This document shows positions 1 to 11,200 of a stretch of DNA of 64,000 nt, piece after piece. A program made the position numbers and the translations under genes. Under the pieces are notes generated by a model. It made no database searches. It saw only the letters and a list, made by a program, of their open reading frames with translations, and was not told the origin of the DNA. Source of the stretch: Primula veris (Eukaryota > Streptophyta > Magnoliopsida > Ericales > Primulaceae); NCBI GenBank assembly GCA_963682055.1, contig OY821749.1, forward strand, positions 5,878,336 to 5,942,335. Reading direction: 5' to 3'. The stretch's first letter is position 1. Every line of letters begins with the position of its first letter.

Positions 1-386
1 ATGAAAGGTGAGAAAATAGTGGATAATGCTTATCGAAGGTGAATTTAGTTGCATCAAGGAAAATTCATACTTCAGATGATGAGTTCTTTGTATATTTATA
101 ATTATCTGAAGAGAATAAACGTATCCATATTGTTTGGTCCTGATAATGTGGGATTATACCTACCATAACTTGGAGTAAGTTAATTTATCTCACCAAGCAT
201 GGCTCTTATTCCTTGAACTTGTAGAGCAATTGAATCTCTTCTTTAGATAAGATGAGGTATAGTCCTTGGCGAAAGCTCTGGAAAGTATTAAGGATGCTTT
301 CCCAGTATTTCCCTCGATATATGTATATCCCCTATATACTTATATATTTGTTTTGTTGGCAAGATTAGCTTACCATTATTTAACAG

Positions 387-2345
387 GTAAGAATGGCTGG
401 AAGGTTGAGATGTCCCACAACTCGAGAAACGGAGGTGGCGGCGATCGCGGTGGACGTGGAGGAGGCCGTGGTCGATCTGGTGGTTCTGACCTGAAGTGTT
501 ACGAGTGTGGTGAGGCAGGCCACTTTGCTCGCGAGTGCCGCTCACGTGGCGGGGGTGGCGGTGGGGGTGGTAGGCGCCGGAGTCGTAGTCGTACGCCACC
601 CTCCCGATACCGCAAGAGCCCAAGTTACGGTCAAAGGTGAGGTTACAAAATTCCATTGAATTTATGTTGTAAGTTTCACAATATTTTACAATAAGTTGAT
701 TTTTCTTGTAAAGCAAATTAATAGTCGTCAGTAGTTACTTTTAAGTTTGCTAATAAGGGCACTTTTGATAAATTGGAGACTACAGGGCTCGAAATCCATT
801 AACGTCTGTATTTTCTTTTTGTATGTCACATTTGCACATGATGACCATGTTTTCTGATCGTCTTTCTTCATTTGAATTCTACAATAAAAAAATTCCTTTT
901 CATTTGTTTTTACTGATTCAGGAGTCCTAGCCCTCGTGCAAGGTCCCTGAAGCGTCGCAGTTTGTCACCGCGTGGCCGTAGCTATAGCAGGTCTCCTCTA
1001 CCTTATCGTGGTCGTGAAGAGGTGCCTTATGCTAATGGGTAAATCTCTTTCTCTTCTACTTTTGGTATTTGTACGCAATCTACTTTTGGTATGTGTACGA
1101 AATCATTTGGTATAGTATTTAAAAGGTTACCAATTGAATAGATGTGTTCAGCAACTAATCGGTTAATAAAAAGAAGTCAATAGTATCAAGATTAATGCTT
1201 TAATTGTCAGAAGTTACTTCTCTTCTCCTTCCATTTGGTTGCGGTAGCAAATGTTAGGCAGACCCCGAACGAAATGAACATAAATTTTTCTTGTGACTAT
1301 TTCTCTCCCTTTCTAGATTCGTGTTTTAAATTCTACTATCTCGCTTCTTTTTTCTTTTTCAATTTGCCCAATCTAGTTCTCAATCGCCAAGACTTTTGTT
1401 TCTTTGTGTTGTTCATGTGTAGCATAGTTTAAAGTGGTCTTTTTGTGTTTGGTGTGACAGTTCTTTAATCGTTACCAGACACACAAATTAGAATGACAAT
1501 CAGGACGAATTTCAAACCCTCTCTCTGAATACAGTATAAGCCTGACGTATATAATTTATAATAAAAATTACTATACACTAAAAGTGTTGGTTAATCCAAC
1601 TTTGTGAATTGTTATATTCAAATCTTAAGACTTCGGCACCAATGTGCTCTTATTTAATCTTAGAACAAACGTCTAAGAATGTGAAAAGACATAAGAAAGC
1701 ATTCAAGAAGCATATGTTAATGTAGACTGGACCGATGACCTTTTAAATTATGTAACATCTAGAAAAAATAAAGTGTCTAAAAAACTGTATTTCAGCATAA
1801 CAACTCAACAATGAGCCTATTCTCGCATATTCTTGAGTACTTGGACTTAACACTTTCAAATGCATTTAATCCAGCTGCCAGCAGCATTAACATCTATAAA
1901 AATCAACTTACTGGATTTTCCCAACATAATGACAACAAATTCACCATGCAGTTTAGTGAGCAGCCCCAGTCCGATTACCAAGTCTTGATCATTAATTGGA
2001 CTTAATCGGCCCGTATCTCGTATATTAACTCAGTATATGTGTCCTTGAACCTCTTAGCTATTTACCATGTAGTGGGCCAAATTTCAATAGATGCGGCAAC
2101 GAGGTTCATATCAAAATAACAATGATAGAATCCTTGTCTGTCTTTGTTATTGGTTTCTGATGATTAGTGGGAATATGATTGCATGTGCCATCATTAATCG
2201 AATCATATTCCGCCTACGATTTTAGTTGTATGAAACTGAACTTTTTTCCAGTTAAAAGACTTGAACATGCTCACTATTTAATCTATAAACTTCTTCTTTT
2301 TTGTGCTGTAGAAATGGTCGTGACCGTTACCGTAGCAGAAGCTGA
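387..2345 (+). CDS. RSZ21/RSZ22-type SR splicing factor, 3' exons only
   Basis: An arginine/serine-rich nuclear splicing factor of the plant RSZ (one zinc knuckle) class, which binds pre-mRNA and helps splice-site choice. Three coding exons are visible: 387-636, 922-1038 and 2312-2345, each with AG/GT borders and consistent phase. The first starts inside the RSZ linker ([12 protein letters not shown]), runs through a Gly/Arg-rich stretch and a CCHC knuckle ([14 protein letters not shown]), and enters the RS domain ([19 protein letters not shown]). The second continues with [20 protein letters not shown] and ends at PYANG; the last adds [10 protein letters not shown] and TGA. The N-terminal RRM is not present in bases 1-386, so at least one exon lies left of the window. 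The 1.27-kb intron before the last short exon could allow alternative splicing, as is usual for SR genes. The family call is firm; RSZ21 versus RSZ22 cannot be settled here. Confidence 0.9.
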
Positions 2346-3499
2346 ATGCTACATTGAGGATTTCTCAACTGGTGTTAACTGTATAAGAGTTCCCATGTTA
2401 GGTTGTGCCATGAACTTCAACTCAAAATATGCATTTCGGCTAATGTTTCTATCATATTATGAACCTCTTATTTATTTTTTGCTTATGCCAGTGTTGTAGT
2501 TGTTAAGGGAGTAATGTTGAACTTTCGTATGATTGACAGTTGAATATGCTCTTACTCGTTTTTTGTGATGTCTTTCTGTTTTGTGCCTCTGTTTATTTGG
2601 TTTTATGCTCCTACTCGTGGTTTCATCTGACACATTTTGCTTTGGGACTCTTTGTCGAATGATTTGTTGTTTTGACAAACACTGGGGAATTACATCAGGG
2701 AGCCAAAACATTGTAATACATATGGCGATTGAACCATTTTCACTCTATTCTTTGGTTCGTCTCCTTTGCTTAGTGTTTGACCGTTTTTATCTTCATTTTG
2801 CTGCAACTGCTTTTGACAGTTTTCATCTACATTTTGTTGCGACTGCATTTCTTTAATTTGGTTCTGCATTATTTTAAGTTCCGTTTATTGCATTAAATTT
2901 CTTCAGTAAATCAGTTTTGATGTTCTTGGCACAAACACACTTGAGGAAAGATGAGAAATGTAGTACACATGTAGCGAATTGGGTTGGAGACAAATGTAGT
3001 ACCTTCCCGACTTGGGTTGGAGACACTTCATGAAGCGGACCATTTTTGCTTAATTTCTGCAATAGCAATACATGATGAAGAAGAAAGAATGAGAAAAGGG
3101 AGAGATACGTTTGATGGGTATATAATAATGAAATGGAAATGGAAGAAAAATTAGTCAAGATAGGGCAATTGGGTATAATGCCTATGATGCACCTTGTTCT
3201 GTGCTGTGTTTAACACAGAACATGATAGACCTAGGAAAGTGGAACACCGATTTCTTATATGGACATACTATTTTAATGGTTCGTCACGATACAAGAAAAA
3301 GTTTATGAAAAAAAAAAATGCCTTGTGCCTGCAAACTTACCTTCAAGATACAATGATATGAAGAAATAAAAAGCAGGGGAGAACAAGCTTAGTTGTTTTG
3401 GAGCCACATAAAAAGAATTAAGTGAACAGTGTTAAAATTTTACTTTGTTTGACAAAACTGATACTTCTAAAATGGCAAAAATAAAATAAAATAGATTTA
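2346..3499. other. 3' flank of the SR gene; no gene seen
   Basis: The first few hundred bases are T-rich and probably hold the 3' UTR. Short open frames here have no recognisable family features. Nothing else is supported. Confidence 0.5.
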
Positions 3500-4104
3500 G
3501 TGATCTCAAGTACCATACATTAATAAAATAGGGACTAAACTATTGACATTAATAAATGAGGCAACGAATTATTTATTTTTAGGGGAATTCTATATAAGTA
3601 CATGTTACCAACTTATATTCCTTCTAAATATATTGATAATTTCATATTTCTCATAATTACCACTTTTTAATTATTTAGTTTATTTACTAAATGTTCATAC
3701 AAATCAAAATATAATATAAATATTTTATCTCTCTACAAATCCAAAAAACTAGTTTTAAATTACAACAAAATTCTATAAAACCAAAAAAAATCACAAAAAT
3801 CATAAAAAATCATAAAAAATCATAAAAAAAATCAAAAAATCAAAAAATCAAAAAATATAAAAAAAAATCACAAAAATCACAAAAAATCACAAAAAATCAC
3901 AAAAGATTATAAAAAAAAAAAATCACAAAAAATTATAAACATTATAAAAAATCACAAAAATAAAAAGAATTATAAAAAAATGAAAAATTCATAAACTTTT
4001 TAAAAAATTATATTTTTGTCAATATAACACTTTTTATACCAAAAATTGAATTTTTTTTATACAAAAAAATGGTTTTTCCATGAAAATGTGTATTTTTTTA
4101 ATCT

Positions 4105-4770
4105 AAATGAGCTGAAAGTGCATCTAGTTCAGTAAAAAATACATATAGTTCAGTCAAAAACGTATATAGTTCAATAAAAGTGCATATAATTCAGTCGAAA
4201 GTGTATATAGTTAGTCAAAAATGCATAAATTTGAGTCGAAATTGCATTCAATTCAGCTGAAAGTACATCTAGTTCCGTTGAAAGTGCATACAATTCAGTT
4301 GAAAGTAAATATAGTTCAATAAAAGCGAGTATGCATATAGTTCAGCTAAAAGTGCATTTGGTTCAGATGAAAGTACATCTGTTTCAGCTTAAAGTGCATC
4401 TAATTTAGTCGAAAATACATATAGTTAAGTCAAAAGTGCATATAGTCTAGTCAAAAATGAATATAATACAGTCGAAAGTGCATATAGTTCTGTTAAAAAT
4501 GCATCCGATTCAACTAAAAGTGCATCTGGTTCAACTGAAAGTGCATATGGTTCAGCTGAAAGTGCATATGGTTCAGCTAAAAGTGCATCTGGTTCAGCTA
4601 AAAGTGCATATGATTCAGACAAAAGTGCATCCCGTTCAATAAAAGTGCATATCGTTCTGTAAAACCTGCATCTGGTTCAACTAAAAGTGCATCTAGTTCA
4701 GGTGAAAGTGCATATAGTTCAGCTAAAAGTGCATCTGGTTTAGTCGAAAGTACATAAAGTTCAATAAAAG
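4105..4770. repeat. 21-bp tandem satellite, about 30 degenerate units
   Basis: The unit is roughly AGTTCAGCTAAAAGTGCATCT, repeated head to tail with substitutions and small indels. Because 21 is a multiple of three, it produces spurious open frames on both strands with a seven-residue period. It lies between the two arms of the surrounding palindrome. No coding role is supported. Confidence 0.85.
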
Positions 4771-5254
4771 TGATTTTTTAATAATTTTTTGTGATTTTTT
4801 TCATTTTTTATAATTTTATGTGATTTTTTTGTAATTTTTAAAAATTTTGTGATTTTTTGTGATTTTGTGATTTTGTGATTTTTTGTGATTTTTTTTTTCA
4901 TTTTTTTTGTGATTTTTTTTTTCATTTTTGTAAAAAATAATTTTTTTGTAAAAAATCAATTTTTTGTTTGATTTTTTTAATTTTTATAATTTTTGTTAAT
5001 TTTTTTTTTATAAAAATACATTTTTTTTTTAATTTTTACAATTTTTTGTGATTTTTTTTTCATTTATTTTGAGATTTTTTTGCATTTTATATAATTTTAT
5101 GTGTTTTTTTCCATTTTTTGTGAAATATGTGTACGGCGTTTTGGTAAATAAAGTAAATAATTAAAAAGTGGTACTTATAGAGAATATGAACTTCTGGAGG
5201 TAGCTAGGAGTAATATAAGTTCAAAAGTGGTACATATTGAGCATTATTTGTTTA

Positions 5255-5602
5255 TTTTTTTCTAAATTGGAGACCTCCGTCAATTTAATTGAACGGAAAT
5301 TAAGTTTAAATTACATTTCAGTCCCAAATTTTATAAAACATATGAATTTAACCCAAAATTTTTATAATTTTACATTTTTAACATACCCATAAACAAATAG
5401 TTATATATACATAAAAAAAAATACACAATTTATATATATATATATAACGATATAGAAAAAAAATCAATCTTTTTTGAAAAAAATTACGTTTTAAAAAAAT
5501 TATTTTTATAAAAAAAATTAATTATTTTTTATAAAAAGAACTTCAAAAAGTGCATACCTTTTAAAAATATTACAAAAAAGTAAATTTTTTTAATAATTCT
5601 TA

Positions 5603-5637
<35 letters not shown>

Positions 5638-5842
5638 TGTGTATTTTTTTAAATATTTTTTTGTATTTTATGTATACGTATGAGCATGTATATGTAGCTA
5701 TTTGTTAATGAGTATGCTAAAAATATAAATTTATAAACTTTTCGGGTTAAATTCATATGTTTTATAAAATTTGGGACTGAAATAGATTTTAAACTTAACT
5801 TCCGTCCAATTAAATTGACGGAGGTCCCTAGTTTAGGAAAAA
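5255..5842. mobile_element. Palindromic MITE nested in the foldback element
   Basis: About 100 bp at each end are inverted copies: GACCTCCGTCAATTTAATTG near 5270 matches CAATTAAATTGACGGAGGTC near 5808-5828, and the pairing continues inward through the CATATG-containing block (near 5340 and 5755). The centre is an AT dinucleotide tract (5605-5635). There is no coding capacity. Long terminal inverted repeats with an AT-rich middle suggest a Mutator-type MITE, but the family is an inference. Confidence 0.75.
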
Positions 5843-5925
5843 ATATATAGTTCGGTGCATCAATTGTTAATGTCATAAGTTTGGTCCGGTTAATATATGT
5901 TAGTTTGGGTCAATAAATCTAAACA

Positions 5926-7500
5926 TAAAGTATACTTCTATTTGATGTCATTAACATTACTTTAAAATTTTAATTTTCGTGAATTGTATTCAAATGATTT
6001 GAATGAACACTCTTTATCGCTAATACACATACTTTTAATATTAATTTTCACGTAACTAGCTGTCTTTCAAAATTTTCACGTAACTAGCTGTCTTTCAAAA
6101 GAATCATTAATGCATAAACATTACTTCTATTTGTTTATATCTGTAACTATAAGTCTATATCCTTTTTAAAAGGCTATATATTCTTGTTTCAAAAAAAAAA
6201 AAGGCTATTTAATTTTCAGTTATTGTGAAGAAACAATTATAGATGTTCACGCTTACAGTGCCTCTTAAAGATATTGGAAAACTAGCAGTTTTGGGATTGT
6301 CCTTTGGTATTACAGTTAATATCTTGCGACTGGTTAACCATTCAAACCGCCTGATAAAATCAGTTCTGGAACCCTTTTTTTAAGCTAAAAATATATCAGT
6401 ATAAACCGGCCAAGAGCTTGGTCCTAAGCATGATACATTAGCATTGTCTTAATCTGCAGGTGTTGTGTCAAATACTAAACGAAGATGGTTGTTTCAAAAG
6501 AAATAAAAACTACAGGGACTTTTAATTTCAAGAAGCATCGAGTAGTGTATATATACATCAAGTTTTTCCAATCTCTAACATAACAGTCCTGGTGTTGGAC
6601 CCATTATCCAAACAAATCCTATACGTAAAAGGATTTAACATGGCACTAAATCGATAAGGATGCTTGATAGGCGATTTTCTTTACCCCGTATATAAGGTAA
6701 ACGAGGAACACATGCATATATAGCATGGAACCACCATCAGATAACTCCTGCACAACCAAAGACAACATGATTCCAGCTAAACGATTCATTGTGTAACCTA
6801 CATTAATTGCTTATGGTCGAATCTGCCAAAAGTCAGAACCCTATCAAAGGGATAAAATTCCAAAACTGGGAGCTGAAACAAATATCATATTTTCACTTGC
6901 TACTATTGTAAGATCTCGTATTCTATTTTTATTTCTGGTTTAGCTATTCATCATTTATCATTATTTTATTTATTTATTTAGATTAGTATTGTGGTTTTAC
7001 TAGTTGGCATATGGTTTAGTACTAATTAGCAATAAGTAGCGGTACCCAGAAATTCAAGTTCCTAATTGAATAAGTTACTTAAGGAATTAAAGAGCTAAGG
7101 AATAAGAATGGGTATAATAGGATAACTCTAACAAGAATAAGCAAAGATTTAATGTAAATATATACATGTACAGGTACACACTGACTTGAAGAAGTGGTAC
7201 TAGTTATAGTTAGAAACATAAAACGTAAAACCCTGGTGAGATTTTAGGTGTTGGAATTAAACTCCCGTTTCTTCACTTTTGCATGTAACATAAAATTGTC
7301 AGTGATGACAATAAATTTAGATTTAATGAGCCTATTTATATACACACAAAACGTGTAAATTAAAACGAAGAGGATAGTATTACTTTGGAATTTATACCGA
7401 TTGCAAAACGTAATTTGTGTGAATAATAAATGCCATGAATGATTTATGTTTCATTTTATGCGTATGGCTATCCTTAACTCTCTGTAATTCCCTAGTGCTA
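5926..7500. other. Intergenic; small 28-bp tandem duplication
   Basis: No gene is recognised. A 28-bp unit starting AATTTTCACGTAACTAGC occurs twice in tandem at 6043-6070 and 6071-6098. The rest is AT-rich with no feature I can name. Confidence 0.5.
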
Positions 7501-8023
7501 TACATCTTACATGTTAATTTATAAAGAGTTAGAATTAATTTAATTCTTACGTTAGTATATATTTGACTAATAGAGTTTTACATTGCATTAAAAGACCACG
7601 TTTAGTATAGGTAGTTATGTAATGCAGTAATAAAAAATATATATAAGTCCTTTATGATGAGTTATTACTTGGACTTTTCAATAAACTTTCTCAATTCCTA
7701 TGAGCATATAAGACGCACAAGCAGAGAGGGAGGAACGGTCATTCTATAAAAAGATACTCGCAAAGTCCAATTATAGAGAATAAATATAATCATAAATTCT
7801 GATGTCACAGAATAAAAATAATCAAGAAGTATGACTCTAACTGAATAAAAAGATTCAGGAAGTCTGATTATTTGAGATATTGAATTATTTTATAGAATTG
7901 TAATTTATTTTCAAGGTTTAGTATTTCAAGTGTTGGATTTTAGAAATTTTATCAATAGACTTGGGCCGTCGGCCGCACGTGTTATTCGATCGTATGACGT
8001 CCAATCGGGTATGGGCTGTTACA
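7500..8023 (-). mobile_element. LTR fragment (retrotransposon), left boundary uncertain
   Basis: On the minus strand a TGTAACA terminus at 8023 is followed by CCCA and then CGAATAACACGTGCGGC. The same order of motifs occurs on the plus strand from 49546, so the two are members of one LTR family. The other end of this copy was not found, and no internal retrotransposon coding sequence is adjacent, so it is a solo LTR or a truncated piece. The 7500 limit is a guess. Confidence 0.4.
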
Positions 8024-8297
8024 ACTATTTACCCAATAGGTTACTGACCAAGAATAAGTTAGTTGAGTAAAGAGAAAGCACACCCGAAGATCGACATAAA
8101 GGTCAAAAGCACAACCGAATGTCTTGAAATATCAGGATATTTTGTCGAATATGTAAAATGCATTGAGAAACACTTGAAACTATATACAAACAGTAATCAG
8201 GAAAGTAGTAGCACCATCATTATAACCGTGGCGTAACCAGATATGATCATTCTTTAGAAACCTAACAAGCTAAATATTGCCCCATATTTTTTCACCA

Positions 8298-11200
8298 TTA
8301 GCCTCTAGCAAGGGTGACATCTAAGTGGGCTAAACTCAACGAAGGCCCAACTTCCCGGTGACTTCTTCTCGCAACATTATTGTATAAAGCACTTTCTTGT
8401 TTAAGTGGCGGACCTAAAATGTATTTATCCTCAGTGCTCATTTGATGGAGATGCAGCAAAGCCAGCATGCTCAAAGCAACCAAAGCAGCATTTCCCAAAA
8501 CACCCCCCACTTCTTTGATGTTTATGGATTTTGCAAAATCAAAACTTTTTACAACCACTTTGAAGATATTGAAACTAATCCCGCCACAGGTGACTGATTT
8601 TTTGTCAGGGTAATTGGTCGAAACAAACTGGTTCGTCTCATCAACAAAAGCTAAAGCTTCTTCAATGACTTTATACTTTTTCCCATGGTGTTCAGACAAC
8701 CTTCGTGCAAGGAAAATACGGCTTTGTTCTAAGCGAGCAATTGCAGCATCTCTCTCTGCTCTCTGCTGCACTTGTACTGTCTGCGCACATCAATATGCAA
8801 ATGTCGAAAAGTTAAATATATGTATTGTTGCGTAACGCAATAGATCAAACAACAACAATCGAATTGCATAGTACAGGAAATTTTATTTTTCATTTAATTC
8901 TGTTATATTTTTATTGTGTGAATAGCAGCATTAAATCCTCTCCAGACGCCATAGTGAAAATATTTTAACATATAACTTAGAAAGTTGATAGGGCAAAGAT
9001 GTTTCACTTTTTAAGCTAGCTAATCAATAGGCAGTTTCCAAACTCTTTGAATTACCTACCGATGTCAGCTAATTTCCACAAAACAACCGAAAGAAAATAG
9101 TGCAAGTTTAAATGACAATGATGTGCTAAAACAAGAAGAATAATTTTAACCTTCTACAAACAATCACTCACAGACAAGAGGAAACTTCAATGTCCACTGA
9201 ACCATAAGTAGGTGAAATAAATGGGTGAGACGTACGTTGCATAAAGTTGTTGAGCTTAATGACTTCTATTATTAATATTTGCTAGTTTTAGAATGAAGAT
9301 GGGAACCAAGAGGTAGGTGAAATAAATGGGTGAGACGTACATTGCATAAAGTTGTCGAGCTTAATGACTTCTATTAGTAATATTTTCTAGTTTTAGAATG
9401 AAGATGGGAACCGAGAGGAAGAGACCTTACTCGGAGATCCCTTTTTCTCACTTTTAACCAAACATCACTTCACAGTTAACAAATATCATATTTGAGAACA
9501 TCAAATACCATATAGAAGTACTAAGAAAGGAAAATATCCCTCCTCCCTCCCCCCTCTCTTTCCCCACCTTCACCACCACCGCCCGCCCGCCCACACACGC
9601 ACGCACGCACACACACAGAGAAGATAAAATCCCGGGCTACTACTTTCCTGACTCTTTATTTGTAACAGTCTTTTGTTTTACTTTCCCTTTATTAAGTTCA
9701 TACACACAATATACTCCGGCAAACCAGTACAATTTTAGAAGCACTAAATCAAGTAAAATACCAGTAACTGGTGTATTTAAGTAATTTCTTGATCCATTGT
9801 ATTTCTTCAACAAAATCAAGAGCAGGGTTATATCATTTAATGAAATCATATTCACTAGATATTACCACCACAATAACAAAATGAAGAAAAAAAGAGAGCC
9901 ATTTTCATTTGTCTTGCTTTGCTGTATAATAAAAATTAATACAAATATACAGATCATAAACTTCAACCAATGATGAACAGAGATAGGAAAGACACAGCTG
10001 TGTTTATACCATTGTAGGAATGGTCAAGCAATATGCTTCCTGGCTGACAATTCTGTGATCATTAACTAATATAAATTTTATAAGCAGGATCCTCCATGAC
10101 ATACTATTATTTTCCCACGTTGACAAATATCTGTAACAAACATACAATAATACAAACTAAAATCAAATACATTCAAACTAGTGCAAACTGAAATCAAACC
10201 ATCTCCAATGCTACGAAAATGGCTCGACTAATTGCTAAACAAATAACCAACTTGTAAAACGAAAGAGCACCATCCAATTTAAAGAGTCAGCAGTATGAAC
10301 TAAAAATATTGGCCAAGTTACTCTTAGAAATCCACAAACGACATATATATAGCTACTGATTGGCTGTCACTGATCAAGAGACGCTAATATTATTATAAAA
10401 GTCATAACTGAGTAGCATTTCAGGCGACCTCGCTTGTTTTTCCCACAAGTTATGATTCACCAATTTATTCCTTCAGACAAGCTATTTGCATTACAGGTAA
10501 CTAATGTTGCTAAGTCTTAATAATAGAAACAATTACGACATGGGCACATTAGCACGCCACTTGGTTTATTCTTTTGTTAATAATTGAAACAGTTACAGCA
10601 AGGACCCTAGCTTTTTTGAATAACTTAATTCATCCCAATCTTTCCTCCTCATTAGCCAATGAGAGAATGAGAACAATGAAACCTACTCGTATTATTTATT
10701 GCCACCAATCCTATAGAACTAGAAAATCAAGGAAAGCAGAAGTATATAGTTAAAGAGAAAGTTAATGTTCTACTTTCGGACTTCACTAAGGAAACATAAA
10801 CGCAATTTTAAAAAATACATATCATAGCATCATTATCGAGCATCCATACGTAATAATGTAGAAGTCCGTCCATTCTCCACTAAAAGACGTATTAGTAAGG
10901 AAGGAGAGGGGCATATATTAATCCTTGGCTTTATCAATACGTGATGTTGGACTATTCCAACACTCTCCATCACTCGTGGGTTGGTCAATTTCTGATAAGT
11001 CCAACGAGTGCAATCAACAAATCGGGTGGAGGTGACCCATCATACAAACGGGCTAGCCTTTGGCTCTGGTACCATGTAGAAGCCCATCCATTCCCCACTA
11101 AAAGGCCTCCCATTCGTCATAGCTCAAATCATCCTCTTTAGGTGCAAACTTTTTTCCTGTAATATAACCCTTCTTCCTTTTTCCAGCAATATCCATCTCC

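Larger units (their letters stand above)
3500..5925. repeat. Long AT-rich inverted-repeat (foldback-like) element
   Basis: The left arm (about 3510-3700) reappears reverse-complemented on the right in two blocks. The segment ACCACTTTTTAATTATTTAG near 3659 pairs with the block near 5150-5183. The block near 3517-3585 (TTGACATTAATAAATGAGG) pairs with about 5850-5905. Inner arms are runs of ATCACAAAAA on the left (3780-3990) and TTTTTGTGAT on the right (4775-5110). A 21-bp satellite fills the loop. The right arm is split by another palindrome (5255-5842). This looks like a foldback-type or very large non-autonomous DNA transposon; I could not define a clean target duplication. Confidence 0.7.

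Noticed and set aside
266..386. Open frame upstream of the SR exon
   Set aside because: It reads through intron sequence before a clear acceptor at 385-386; the residues do not match the RRM.
4425..4642. Frames with a seven-residue repeat on both strands
   Set aside because: A by-product of the 21-bp satellite; no start context or family match.
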